This document shows, piece after piece, positions 34,076-42,943 of a stretch of DNA of 64,000 nt; within the stretch, counting starts at the first letter, position 1, and every line of letters begins with the position of its first letter. This stretch comes from DASUPK01 sp963736305 (lineage in GTDB: Bacteria; Actinomycetota; Thermoleophilia; Solirubrobacterales; 70-9): contig CAVTOD010000004.1 in assembly GCA_963736305.1 (NCBI GenBank), positions 186,001 to 250,000 of the forward strand, written 5' to 3'. The position numbers and the translations under genes are program-made. The notes below the pieces were generated by a model, which made no database searches, was not told the DNA's origin, and saw only the letters and a program-made list of their open reading frames with translations.

Positions 34076-34651
34076 GCACGGAGAGCGGCGTGCTCTGGGG
34101 GACGCCGGGTGACGGCGGTTGATTCGCTGGGTTCACTAGTCGAGGCTTCCCCCATCCGGCACCGTGTCTCCTGAGCCTCGGCGGCATACGCCCGAGCATC
34201 CCGGGCGTGGGCGGCTGGGCTGGCACGACGTCGCCTCGCGGCTGCGCGGGCCGGCTGTGACCGATGTCGGCCACCACGTCGCCCAGAAGCGCAGCCGGCC
34301 GACGCGGTGAGCCACGGCGATGCGGAGCTGCAGATCGTCCGCACCCTCCCCGAGAAGCTCTACGACTTCGCGCCGCGCGGCGCTCGAACCGCGCGGTGAT
34401 GCTCTCCCCTTATGCACGCGCTCATCGTGGCCGATCTGGCGGAACACTCGGCGTGCGCGGGCTCTAACAGGCATCCCGCTGTCAACCCACCCGACATCGA
34501 CGATTGCGGTCGACATCGCTGCCCTGCTCATCTCACGACGCGGCCGGCGGGCAGGACTGGCTTTGCGTGAGAAGCGGAAGCACTCTATGCCCATGGTCGA
34601 AACCTCACTCAGGCACAGGGAGACGACGTCCGGGAGAGACGTCGAGTAACA

Positions 34652-34676
34652 GAAAGCCCCGCTTTGCGGGGCTTTC
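34652..34676. terminator. strong hairpin terminator next to a tRNA 3' half
   Basis: 11-bp perfect stem GAAAGCCCCGC/GCGGGGCTTTC with loop TTT. Read on the minus strand it follows the tRNA fragment 34679-34721 and ends in a T run (CTTTC), as a tRNA terminator would. The stretch 34086-34651 contains no gene I trust. Confidence 0.75.
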
Positions 34677-34678
34677 AT

Positions 34679-34721
34679 GGGCCGGGCAGGACTCGAACCT
34701 GCGTTCTTCGGATTATGAGTT
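34679..34721 (-). pseudogene. tRNA (CAT anticodon) 3' half
   Basis: Minus-strand anticodon loop CTCATAA, perfect T stem GCAGG/CCTGC, acceptor end CCGGCCC, followed by the strong terminator. No 5' half on the other side. Confidence 0.6.
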
Positions 34722-34933
34722 TACGCGTCAGGCGTGGAGGCCTGCTCCCCTCGGGGCACATTTCGTGCCTGGAGGTCCCTCAGTTCGTCTGAGGTTTCGG
34801 CAGTTCGGGAGATATTTCGGGAGACGTCTTTGCTCCGGCGCCGGGTTGTCCCTAGGCCTATCTACCTCTGCCTCACTCCGGCTTTCACCGAATAGAGGAC
34901 CGCGCAGACTGGATTCCTGAAGCGGCCGCTTTG
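34679..34933. repeat. diverged direct repeat A, copy 2
   Basis: See copy 1 at 33824-34075. This copy is frameshifted relative to copy 1 in the putative integrase tail, so it is likely the older scar. Confidence 0.55.
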
Positions 34934-35011
34934 CGTGGAAAGCGACAGCCTCTAAGACCCGTCGCCGTCGGGGCCTCAACACCGTGAGGGCCGAGGGCTT
35001 GGCCGCGCGCC

Positions 35012-35218
35012 CTAGGGGCGGCGTTGCGTCCGCTGAGCCATCCCGTCGTCGGTCGCTTTCTGCTGTCGATCGTCAGGATCCTCCGCGCGCTTCGACTCGG
35101 CCGACTCGTCGGGAATGGGATCATCGCCCTGGGGCTCATACGGTTCGCTCGGCGGCTCGCCGTTGCCGGTGGGCTCGTCGGGATGCGTCTCTTCTGCTTC
35201 ACGTTCTTCAGACTCCAC
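35012..35218 (-). CDS. small acidic hydrophilic protein
   Basis: 68 residues, very rich in Glu, Asp and Pro with no hydrophobic segment (ESEEREAEETHPDEPTGNGE region), probably disordered. The GTG start has AAGGAG 6 nt upstream, the main reason to believe it. It follows the membrane gene 35245-35751 by 26 nt on the same strand. Function unknown. Confidence 0.5.
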   Translation of the reverse strand: MESEEREAEETHPDEPTGNGEPPSEPYEPQGDDPIPDESAESKRAEDPDDRQQKATDDGMAQRTQRRP

Positions 35219-35244
35219 GTTGTCTCCTTACTACGGCGCGTTCA

Positions 35245-35751
35245 TTACTGGCCTTGCTCGGCTCGGCGCGGCTCCGAGAGGACCGCGCCATAGAGCAGGT
35301 GGTCGGCGGCAAGCGTCAGGCGGTCGACTGGGCGCAGGCGCTTTGACTGGCTGAGGCCCAGGGCCGGCGCTAGCCCCAACTCAAAGCCCAACCAGACGAC
35401 AAGCCCGTAGATCGGCCCAGCCCAGCGGCGACGGCGAACAGTGCGCGGCAGAACTCCGAACGCGGCGCCGCCACCGGCACCGAAAGCCCAGTGGGCGGCC
35501 TCAACCAGCCCCGTTCGCTGCCTGCGCGGCGCCCGTCGCAGGAGAGCGCGCAATCCGCGGGCGCGCTGGCGGCTGACGGCCTCCGGCGGAGTCTGTTCCA
35601 ACAGCCCGAGCTCGGTCGTCATCACGCGCATTCCGGTCATGGCCATCGCGCCGACCGCCCCGCGAGCGGCTCCATGAAGGACGTCGCCAACGCGGAAGCC
35701 TTGGTCCAACCCTGGCGCTTCAGCTGAGTCCTGGGCTGGCTGCACTCCCAC
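35245..35751 (-). CDS. conserved membrane protein
   Basis: 168 residues with several hydrophobic stretches (GAVGAMAMTGMRVMTTELGLL, AHWAFGAGGGAAFGVLP, GPIYGLVVWLGFELGLAPALG) and a C-terminal His (DHLLYGAVL). The plan resembles small DUF1440-like or DUF6789-like actinobacterial membrane proteins. Starts with GTG after an Ala/Gln-rich stretch; the true start could be further in. Function unknown. Confidence 0.65.
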   Translation of the reverse strand: MGVQPAQDSAEAPGLDQGFRVGDVLHGAARGAVGAMAMTGMRVMTTELGLLEQTPPEAVSRQRARGLRALLRRAPRRQRTGLVEAAHWAFGAGGGAAFGVLPRTVRRRRWAGPIYGLVVWLGFELGLAPALGLSQSKRLRPVDRLTLAADHLLYGAVLSEPRRAEQGQ

Positions 35752-36093
35752 CGGACAAGCCTACTCCCGCGTCATTTGAGTGGGCTGAATCGGCGGCCAC
35801 CGCTTTGGACGAAACGCGCTAATGAGGGCAAACGGCGCGCGCCGGTCAGTTGGCACAGTGAGCGGGCCGCGAACCTCAAGCAACCGGCCCGGGATCGCTT
35901 AGGCTCGCCGCGTGGCGATTCGCGAGGAACTCGTCGTCATCCGGGGGTCGGGCCTCGAGCGCGAACGCCCTTTGTAGACCCGCTCTCCGCGACGTGCTCT
36001 GCGTGCCTTGTCTCGTAGCCAGTCCCACACCGGACCGATCCCCAGTCGGGCAGCGCCACTTGGAGGCCCCGCGCGAGCGATAGGCTGGCGAGA

Positions 36094-36309
36094 ATGAGCG
36101 AGCCATCCTGTCCGAAATGCGGCGCACAGGTGGCAACGTTGCCGGGTGGCACGCCGCGCGTGACCGGCGGGGGGCCAGCGCGGATGGAGACTCCGGGTGC
36201 CGGCCCACCGATGGACCACGCCCGATGCGAGAAAGGGCACAACCTGAGCCGGGCCACGGGGCAGTCGGAGTGGCAATTCGTGGACGGCCGGCCCGCCAAG
36301 AAAGCCTGA
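36094..36309 (+). CDS. small zinc-ribbon-like protein
   Basis: 71 residues: CPKCGA near the N-terminus and CEKGH about 40 residues later could bind one zinc. Gly/Pro-rich between them. Starts with ATG; codon use fits coding DNA. The stretch 35752-36093 before it has no convincing gene. Confidence 0.5.
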   Translation: MSEPSCPKCGAQVATLPGGTPRVTGGGPARMETPGAGPPMDHARCEKGHNLSRATGQSEWQFVDGRPAKKA

Positions 36310-36433
36310 ACCCCGCCCAGCGAGGCGCTGATCGTCGGATTCACCCGCCCGTCCAGCGTCAGACTTCGCGCTGGCGCCCGTCGAACTTCTTCACGATCGC
36401 CGGGCGGACCTGGCGCAGGTCGGTTACTAGCTC

Positions 36434-36645
36434 CTAGAGCTTGCCCGAGTCGATCTGGTCGGCGATCGCGTCGAAGCGTTCCGCCTCCCTGTCACGGCGC
36501 CACTGAGCCCAGCTCCTGGCGAACCCCTTCACCGGGTCGACAGCGTTCTCCCCCGCGCGAGCGCACGTTCGCGATTGAGCCAGTCGATCAGCCGCCGCGT
36601 CGCGTTCAGCTCGGCGAGCGACGGCGGGTTGTTCTGAGCCTCCAT
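36434..36645 (-). pseudogene. short gene, possibly frameshifted
   Basis: From ATG 36645 the frame reads PPSLAELNATRRLIDWLNRE; a second frame completes it with FARSWAQWRRDREAERFDAI and a stop at 36434. One indel near 36550 would join them into about 70 residues. Weak evidence. Confidence 0.3.
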
Positions 36646-36693
36646 CGCCGGAGAGCTGCCTCATATCCCCTGGTCACCGCAGCGGAGATCACC

Positions 36694-36891
36694 ATGCTGC
36701 TGCCGGAGCACGAGCCGGAGTCCTATGCACCGGCTGCCAGAAGGCTGCTCGCCCGTCTCGCTAGCGAGCGCGTCCCAGCGCTCGAGGAGTTGGTCGGCGT
36801 TGCGGCGATCCTCGTTGCGCTCGAGCGCGACCCGGCGTTCACCGCACGGCGCAAGCTGCTCCAGCTGATCCGCGAAGCGCCGCGCACCTAG
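36694..36891 (+). CDS. short helical protein
   Basis: 65 residues, Ala/Leu/Arg-rich helical (LLARLASERVPALEELVGVA region). Unrecognised; it ends 38 nt before the IS1182-type element. Accepted only on codon pattern. Confidence 0.35.
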   Translation: MLLPEHEPESYAPAARRLLARLASERVPALEELVGVAAILVALERDPAFTARRKLLQLIREAPRT

Positions 36892-36928
36892 CCGACATCA
36901 CCGGTTCTCGCGCACCCGACTTGCGCTG

Positions 36929-38486
36929 CTCCTTTCACGCGAGGGTGTCGCGCAAATGCTGCTGAATCGGGGCCTGGCGGCTCCGGGGAGCCTCCAACGA
37001 GCTGGATCGGTGGCGTTCAGGCCGCCGCCGGGGCCAAACCGCTGCGGTAGAGCTTCAGGAGGTTGTGGGTGGCGGCGATCAGGCGCCACTCCGAGCGGGC
37101 GGCGGCCCGGCCTCTTCGTTTGAGTCGGTCGATCCGCCGGTTCGCCTTGATCTGGGCGAAGACCGGCTCGACCATCGGCATCCGCTTCGAGTAAAGGGCG
37201 CCACCTCGCTCGGTGGCGAGCACCCTTCGCATGAAGTCGTAGGGCCCGCCGAGCCGGTTCTTGCGCGGTCGGTTCCGGGTGGTGTCCGGGGCGACGATCG
37301 GGATCATGCCTCGTTCTCGCAGCGAGTCGATGTGGTCGTTCGACCAGTAGCCGGCGTCGGCCAGCACCACCTCGGGGCGCGCCATCGACGCCGGCGTCCG
37401 CCAGCTCCCGCTCGGCGGCTGAAATCATGGGGTTGAGCTGCTCGAAGTCGCCGCCCTCGGTGGTGATCTCGGCGGCGACGATGAGCTGGCCCTCGGTGGT
37501 GACCGCCTGGGCGTTGTAGGCGGGGATGAAGTTGCGGCCGAACTTCATCCGCCGGGCGTCGGGGTCGGTCGTGTTGATCTTTCCCTCGGGTGTGGCCGGC
37601 GGCGCGTATGGCTTCGGCGGGGCGCCGAGGCGGCGACCGTTGCTCTTCACCCCGCGCGCCCGGTAGGCCTCGTAGGCGCGGTTTCCCTCATTTTCCGCGC
37701 GCCAGTCCTCGACCAGGCGGCGATGGCAGAGTTCAAGGCGCTGTTCGCGGTCGCGCGGGATGGGCTCCCCCTTCGCAGTGCGCTCGTCCTCGAGCTCCTT
37801 CTTTGCCTCCCTGAGCCAACGCTTCCTTCCGTGTCTGGTTCTGAGTTGCTCGGGCAGCTCGTCACCGCGGGCTTCCCCGTAGCGCTCGTCCTCAGCGGCG
37901 TCGATGCGCCCCGCCTCGGCGAGGATCTCCCTGGCGAGCTCCTCGTAGGTGCGGATCGCCGAATCGGAGGCCGCGGCGGCGAACTTCGAGCCGTCGACGG
38001 CGAGGAGCGCCGGATCGACGAGCCCGGCCTTCGCGCAGAGGCCCAGCACCCCGCCGAAGAGGTCGCCCAGGGCCTCTTGGTGGCGGACCCGGAAGCGGGC
38101 GACCGTCGCGTGGTCGGGGGCCTGGTTGGCGCAGATCACCCGGAAGGCGACGTCCTCGCGGCAGCGGCGCTCGATTCCGCGCGAGCTTCGCTCGCCGACG
38201 CAGTAGGCGTAGGCGAGCAGGCCGACCATCATCTTCGGCTCGTGGGCTGAGGCGCCGTGGCCGTCGGCGCGGTAGGCGGCGTAGAAGGGCTCGAGGTCAA
38301 GTTCCTCAACCGCCTCGATCACAAACCAGGCGAGGTGATCCTCGTCCAGCCAGTCGCGAAGGTCAGGCGAGAGCAGCAGCGCTTGGTCTCGGTCGCAGCT
38401 TCTGAAGTTCTGTGGCATAGGCCATTTTCTCGCTGCAAACGGACCGAAAAACCGGGGGTTTGTGCGACACCCTCACGCGAAGGGAG
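36929..38486 (-). mobile_element. IS1182-type insertion sequence, about 1.56 kb
   Basis: Terminal inverted repeats of 28 nt lie at 36929-36956 and 38459-38486, with four mismatches and a shared GAGGGTGTCGC core. They flank one transposase gene on the minus strand. I could not define a clean target duplication. Confidence 0.8.
37017..38418 (-). pseudogene. IS1182-type DDE transposase with one frameshift
   Basis: About 466 residues in two frames. The N-terminal DUF772 region (LSPDLRDWLDEDHLAWFVIEA, HEPKMMVGLLAYAYCVGERSSR) and the first catalytic Asp (LLAVDGSKF) are in the first frame. VVLADAGYWSNDHI and the C-terminal EPVFAQIKANRRIDR with the Glu are in the second. The break falls in a GGGG run at 37374-37377. 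Inactive as read. Confidence 0.85.
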
Positions 38487-38705
38487 GCGCGCCCGGGACC
38501 AGCGCCGCTTCGTGAAGCGCACCGGGCCGGCGCTCTGCTCCCTACGCGTGGGACCGGGCGGAGAACGTTGGCGCCATCGCTGCCACGTTCTCGGTTGGAC
38601 GGTTGGCGGGGCAAACGGGTGAAGCCGAGGCGCCGAGTGCTCCAGTCCCGCAGCCGCTGACGCCCAGAGCTCGCCCGGACGACACGGCGGTAAGCCGCAG
38701 GCGCC

Positions 38706-39395
38706 CTACTTCTTGGCGGGCTCGAAGTAGGGGTTGGTGCCGACCGCGTGGTCGGTGACGTCGACCACGCGGGCGATCTCCGGAACCGCCTCGGTGATCG
38801 CGACCTCGATCCCCTGGCCGAGGGTGACGGTGGCCATCCCGCAGCCCTGGCAGCCGCCGCCCAGGCGCAGGTAGGCGGTGTCCTCCTCGACCGCGACCAG
38901 CTCCGCATGCCCCCCGTGCGCGGCGATGGCCGGGTTGATCTGCTGGTCGATCACTTGGATGACCCGCTGGGCGACGTCGCCGCTGAGGTCGGCGGCCGGA
39001 TGAGCGTCGATGGGCGGGCTCGCGGGCGGCGCCATCGGCGGGCTCATCATCGGCAGCTCCGCCGGAGCCGGCGGCTTGTTCGGGTTCACGACGGTGAGCC
39101 CGCTCTGCTCGAGGCGTTGCGACCAGTCGATGGTGGCGCCTCGCAGCTTCTCGACGCTCGACTCCGGCACCACGATCGCCAGGTCGCCGTGGCGCTGCAC
39201 CACGTCGTCCTGGCGGGCAACATGCACTGCGTTGAGGGAGATCTTGTAGACGTACTCGCCGTCCGAGACGCCGCTCACCTCCACCCACAGCGCCTGGCTC
39301 TCGGGGTCCTCGGACTGCGCGCGGAACCCCCTGACCTTCTCGATCGCCTGCTCGGTAATCGCGAGGGTCGGCTCGGCTGTGTCTTCGGCGCTCAT
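38706..39395 (-). CDS. nfuA: NfuA-like Fe-S cluster carrier
   Basis: 229 residues. N-terminal half resembles degenerate A-type (HesB/IscA) scaffold without its three cysteines; a Pro/Met-rich linker (about 130-148) follows. The C-terminal NifU-like domain has the cluster-binding CxxC in LGGGCQGCGMATVTLGQGIE. This is the plan of NfuA, which carries 4Fe-4S clusters to client enzymes. It is divergent from the ATP-grasp gene, and the nearby radical SAM protein would be a natural client (inference). Confidence 0.88.
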   Translation of the reverse strand: MSAEDTAEPTLAITEQAIEKVRGFRAQSEDPESQALWVEVSGVSDGEYVYKISLNAVHVARQDDVVQRHGDLAIVVPESSVEKLRGATIDWSQRLEQSGLTVVNPNKPPAPAELPMMSPPMAPPASPPIDAHPAADLSGDVAQRVIQVIDQQINPAIAAHGGHAELVAVEEDTAYLRLGGGCQGCGMATVTLGQGIEVAITEAVPEIARVVDVTDHAVGTNPYFEPAKK

Positions 39396-39447
39396 CTCAT
39401 ATCCCGTATGGCTGGTCGCTCGCCGGTGGCGCCGGCCCGCCGCTACC

Positions 39448-39453
39448 TACGAT
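39448..39453 (+). promoter_or_regulatory. -10 box of a probably leaderless gene
   Basis: TACGAT followed by exactly 6 nt and the ATG at 39460; no SD is present. The same spacing occurs before 40716 and 42525. Confidence 0.5.
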
Positions 39454-39459
39454 ACGCCC

Positions 39460-40689
39460 ATGCCCCGCGTCCTCCTGGTGCTGCCCACAGCCACCTACCG
39501 CGCGAGCGATTTCCTCGCCGCGTCGCGGGCGCTGGACGCCGAGGTGGTGGTCGCCTCCGAGCGCCGGCAGGCGATGTCGGGGACGATGGGAGACCGGGCG
39601 CTGGTCGTGGACCTGAGGCGGCCCGAGGCCGCCGCCGATGCCATCGTCACCCGGGCGCAGGATAAGCCGCTCGACGCGGTGGTCGGCACCGACGAGCAGG
39701 GGGTGCTCGTGGCCGCGCTGGCCGCCGCGCGCTTGGGGCTCGCGCACAACCCGCCCGAGGCGGTCGCGGCGACCAGGGACAAGACCGCGATGCGTGGAGC
39801 CTTCGCGGCCGCCGGCCTGCGCCAGCCCGACTACCGGGTCGCCGGGCCCGACGCGGACGTGGCGCAGCTCGCCGGCGAGGTCGGCCTCCCCTGCGTGGTC
39901 AAGGCGGTTTCGTTGTCGGCTAGCCGCGGCGTGATCCGGGCCGACGATCCGCCGGCGGCCGACGCAGCAGCCGAGCGAGTCAGGGCGATCCTCGCCGAGG
40001 CCGACGAGGACCCGCACGCGCCGCTGCTGGTCGAGCGCTACGTCCCGGGCGTGGAGGTGGCCGTCGAGGGCCTCTTGCGAGGCGGCGCCCTCGAGATCCT
40101 GGCGGTGTTCGACAAGCCGGATCCCCTCGAGGGCCCTTACTTCGAGGAGACCATCTACGTGACCCCGTCGCGCCTGCCCGCCGAGACCCTCGAGGCTGTC
40201 AGCCTGTACACGGCCGAGGCGGCCGCCGCGCTCGGCCTGGTCGAGGGGCCGATACACGCCGAGCTGCGGATCGACGGGGATAGCGTGTGGATGCTCGAGC
40301 TCGCCGCCCGCTCGATCGGCGGGCTGTGCTCGCGCTCGCTGCGCTTCGGGATGGGCGTGAGCCTCGAGGAGCTCATCCTGCGCCACGCCCTCGGGCTGCC
40401 GCTCGACGACCTGGGCCGCGAGGCCGCCGCCTCCGGGGTGATGATGCTCCCGATCCCGAAGGCGGGCGTGCTGAAGGAGGTGCGCGGGCAGGCCGAGGCA
40501 CGGGCGGTGCCCGGCGTGACCGGGCTCGAGATCTCGATCGCGCCCGGCAAGGCGGTGCGGGCGCTGCCCGAGGCCGACCGCTATCTCGGCTTCCTCTTCG
40601 CCCGGGCCAAGACGCCCGAGCAGGCCGAGCGGGCACTGCGCACCGCCCACGGCCAGCTCGAGATCGTGATCGGCGAGCCGTCGGAGTGA
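39460..40689 (+). CDS. ATP-grasp enzyme associated with the CCAEP radical SAM locus
   Basis: 409 residues with a full ATP-grasp fold. The PurK-like pre-domain begins RVLLVLPTATYRASDFLAAS; the lid helix region carries NPPEAVAATRDKTAMR; nucleotide Lys in PCVVKAVSLSASRGVIRA; acidic metal site in VWMLELAARSIGG; C-terminal domain with VLKEVRGQ. The closest plans are dapdiamide/carnosine-synthase-like ligases that join amino acids. It probably starts without leader RNA. The radical SAM gene follows after 26 nt, with its own -10 box. Confidence 0.85.
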   Translation: MPRVLLVLPTATYRASDFLAASRALDAEVVVASERRQAMSGTMGDRALVVDLRRPEAAADAIVTRAQDKPLDAVVGTDEQGVLVAALAAARLGLAHNPPEAVAATRDKTAMRGAFAAAGLRQPDYRVAGPDADVAQLAGEVGLPCVVKAVSLSASRGVIRADDPPAADAAAERVRAILAEADEDPHAPLLVERYVPGVEVAVEGLLRGGALEILAVFDKPDPLEGPYFEETIYVTPSRLPAETLEAVSLYTAEAAAALGLVEGPIHAELRIDGDSVWMLELAARSIGGLCSRSLRFGMGVSLEELILRHALGLPLDDLGREAAASGVMMLPIPKAGVLKEVRGQAEARAVPGVTGLEISIAPGKAVRALPEADRYLGFLFARAKTPEQAERALRTAHGQLEIVIGEPSE

Positions 40690-40703
40690 AGCGAAGCGAA
40701 GGC

Positions 40704-40709
40704 TATCCT
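40704..40709 (+). promoter_or_regulatory. -10 box before the radical SAM gene
   Basis: TATCCT, 6 nt, GTG at 40716. No SD. Confidence 0.5.
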
Positions 40710-40715
40710 GGCGCT

Positions 40716-42119
40716 GTGCGGGTGCTGCTGATCTCCACCTACGAGCTTGGTCATCAGCCGTTGCACCTGGCCTCGCCGGCGGCCGCCCTGGAGGCCGCCG
40801 GGCATCGGGTTCGGTGCATCGATCTCTCCGTCGAGCAGCTTGATCGGGACAAGATCGACTGGGCCGAGGCCGTTGGCGTCTCCGTTCCGATGCACACCGC
40901 GATGCGACTGGCGATTGGCGCCGGCGAGCAAATTCGAGCGATCCGGCCGCGGTTGCCGATCTGTTTCTACGGTCTCTACGCCGCGGTCAGTGACGACCCG
41001 ACGATCGGTGGACTGGTCGACCGGCTGATCGCCGGCGAGTACGAGCCGGAGCTGGTGGAGTGGGTTGAGGCGCTCGGCGACTCGCCGGCGCTGCGACCGG
41101 CAACCAGCTCGATTGACCTTGGGCGCCACGAGTTTCACACCCCGAGCCGAGGGCAGCTGCCGCCCCTCAAGCGCTATGCGCGGTTGGAGCGCGATGGCGA
41201 GGAGCAGCTCGCGGGATACGTCGAGGCCAGCCACGGCTGCGTGCACAAGTGCCGGCACTGCCCGGTGCCCGTCGCCTACGACGGCCGGATCCGGATCGTC
41301 GGGAGCTCCGTGGTGATGGCGGATATCGCCCAGTTGGTGGTGGCGGGGGCGCGCCATATCACCTTCGGCGACCCGGACTTCCTAAACGGCGTCAAGCATT
41401 CCCTGCAAGTGGCGCGCGAGCTTCACCGCAACTTTCCCGAGGTCACCTTCGACTGCACGACCAAGGTCGAGCACATCCTCGAGCATCGGCAGGTCTGGCC
41501 CGAGCTCAGCGAATATGGGTGCCTCTTCGTGATCTCGGCGTTCGAGTCGCTCAACGCCGAGATCCTCACCTATCTCGACAAGGGTCACACCGCCGACGAG
41601 GCCGCCCAGGCGGTGGCCTTGCTGCGCGAGCATGGGATCGAGATCCGCCCGTCCTGGTTGCCGTTCACGCCCTGGGCGACACCGCAGGACATCCTCGAGA
41701 TCCTCGATTTCGTGATTGCCAACGAGATGGTGGGGAACGTGGATCCGATCCAGTACACGATCCGTCTGCTCGTCCCCAAGGGCTCGCTGCTGCTCGATCG
41801 CCCCGAGATCACACCGCACCTGCAGGACTACGATCGCGACCGCCTCACGTATGAGTGGCAAGCCGGGGATCCGCAGCTGGATCGCCTCCATGCCGAGCTC
41901 GCCGAAATCGTCGAGGCCGATGTCGCGGCGGAGGTCGACAGCGTGTCTACGTTTCGGACCCTCTATCGGGCGGTGGCCGATGCCGCGGGACATTCAGCCG
42001 ACCCCGCCGACCTTGGCGACATCGAGCCGCGCCCGCGGCTCACCGAGGCATGGTTCTGCTGTGCCGAGCCCACCGACATCCAGCTCGCCTCGGTGGCCGG
42101 CAGCGAGCCGGTCGCCTAG
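40716..42119 (+). CDS. CCAEP-tail radical SAM protein with B12-binding-like domain
   Basis: 467 residues from GTG 40716. N-terminal B12-binding-like domain (VLLISTYELGHQPLHLASPAA). Radical SAM core with CVHKCRHC binding the 4Fe-4S cluster and SAM, then a TIM-barrel-like region (HITFGDPDFLNG, FDCTTKVEHIL). Near the C-terminus WFCCAEPTD is the hallmark of the CUAEP/CCAEP-tail family, in which some members have selenocysteine at the first position; here both are Cys. The reaction is unknown to me. The partners are the ATP-grasp gene before it and a DsrE-like gene after it. Confidence 0.87.
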   Translation: MRVLLISTYELGHQPLHLASPAAALEAAGHRVRCIDLSVEQLDRDKIDWAEAVGVSVPMHTAMRLAIGAGEQIRAIRPRLPICFYGLYAAVSDDPTIGGLVDRLIAGEYEPELVEWVEALGDSPALRPATSSIDLGRHEFHTPSRGQLPPLKRYARLERDGEEQLAGYVEASHGCVHKCRHCPVPVAYDGRIRIVGSSVVMADIAQLVVAGARHITFGDPDFLNGVKHSLQVARELHRNFPEVTFDCTTKVEHILEHRQVWPELSEYGCLFVISAFESLNAEILTYLDKGHTADEAAQAVALLREHGIEIRPSWLPFTPWATPQDILEILDFVIANEMVGNVDPIQYTIRLLVPKGSLLLDRPEITPHLQDYDRDRLTYEWQAGDPQLDRLHAELAEIVEADVAAEVDSVSTFRTLYRAVADAAGHSADPADLGDIEPRPRLTEAWFCCAEPTDIQLASVAGSEPVA

Positions 42120-42159
42120 CGGGCTCGACCGAGCCCTGAGAGCGCCTTGCGCTTCGCAG

Positions 42160-42525
42160 CTACAGCGAGATCACTTGGTCCGGCGGGTTTCCCGACAGCG
42201 CCCCGTAGAGGTCCGGAAAGCAGCCGACCCGCACTCCCGCGACCGTGCCGCTGGGGCGGCAATCGCCCGGCTCACCCTCCGCGAGCGAGCGCTCGATCGC
42301 GCACCGGTCGCAGAGCATCAGCATGATCCCCTGCTCCTCGGCGACCTCGGCGAGGCGCTCGCCGAGCGGATCGCCCGCGCGCAGCACGTAGGTGTTGTCG
42401 TCGAAGAAGAACATCCCGACGACCTCCACCCCGTGGTTTCCTTGCTCGAGCTGCGGCAGGATCATCTTGCCGAGCTTGTAGCTCGCCGTGTGCCCTGAGG
42501 TGGAGAAGATGTAGGCGACCTTCAC
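42160..42525 (-). CDS. DsrE/TusD-like protein of the CCAEP locus
   Basis: 121 residues of DsrE-like fold: VAYIFSTSGHTASYKLGKMIL, a middle strand VVGMFFFDDNTYVL, then LMLCDRCAIER with a CDRC pair and VGCFPDLY. The family moves sulfur (or selenium) as persulfide on Cys, so a role as sulfur carrier for the neighbouring radical SAM or ATP-grasp enzyme is plausible. Convergent with the radical SAM gene. GTG start has TAGGCT exactly 6 nt before it (42532-42537), the same leaderless layout as its two neighbours. Confidence 0.75.
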   Translation of the reverse strand: MKVAYIFSTSGHTASYKLGKMILPQLEQGNHGVEVVGMFFFDDNTYVLRAGDPLGERLAEVAEEQGIMLMLCDRCAIERSLAEGEPGDCRPSGTVAGVRVGCFPDLYGALSGNPPDQVISL

Positions 42526-42666
42526 GCCCGCAGCCTAGCTTCCACGCCGCGTCTCGCCGCGGCCCGGTCAGCCTCAGAGGCCGAGGGCGGCGACCCCCGG
42601 CCGAGCGCGGGGGCGGCCAACAAACGCGTCGCCCGATTTTTCACGGAGGCGGAGAGGGGCTCCTAC

Positions 42667-42943
42667 GGCGCAAGGGCACGGCGACCCTGACCGTCGAGGT
42701 CCCCAACCCCGGCGAGCTGACCGTCTCGGGCAAGGGCGTCAAGGCTGCTTCCGCCGAGGGAGCCGTGATCAGCAAGACGGTCGGCGCGGCCGGCGAGGTG
42801 AAGCTGAAGATCAGGGCCAAGGGAAGAAGCGAAAGCAGCTGAACGAGAACGGCAAGGTCAAGCTCAAGCCCAAGATCACCTACACCCCGACTGGCGGCGA
42901 CTCCAGCACGCAGACGAAGAAGCTTAAGCTCAAGAAGCGATAG
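42667..42943 (+). pseudogene. 3' remnant of a surface-protein gene with Lys-rich tail
   Basis: One frame gives LTVEVPNPGELTVSGKGVKA and VGAAGEVKLKIRAKG; after a shift near 42828 another gives NGKVKLKPKITYTPTGG, TKKLKLKKR and a stop at 42943. This is the C-terminal module seen in Solirubrobacterales repeat proteins and at the end of the kelch protein at 32255. No 5' portion is present. Confidence 0.6.

Noticed and set aside
33600..34725. Complete tRNA-Met genes
   Set aside because: Each has anticodon loop, T arm and acceptor 3' strand, but no D arm or 5' acceptor strand within reach, so they are fragments.
35776..36090. Minus-strand frame with LEARPPDDDEFLANRHAASL
   Set aside because: No start with a ribosome site and no homology I recognise; the stretch is treated as non-coding.
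39397..40650. Long minus-strand ORF opposite the ATP-grasp gene
   Set aside because: Shadow frame rich in Arg, Gly and His with no domain; the plus strand has the complete ATP-grasp fold.
40716..42119. Selenocysteine codon in the CCAEP-tail protein
   Set aside because: The tail is encoded with two Cys codons and the only stop is the terminal TAG; there is no in-frame TGA to read as selenocysteine.
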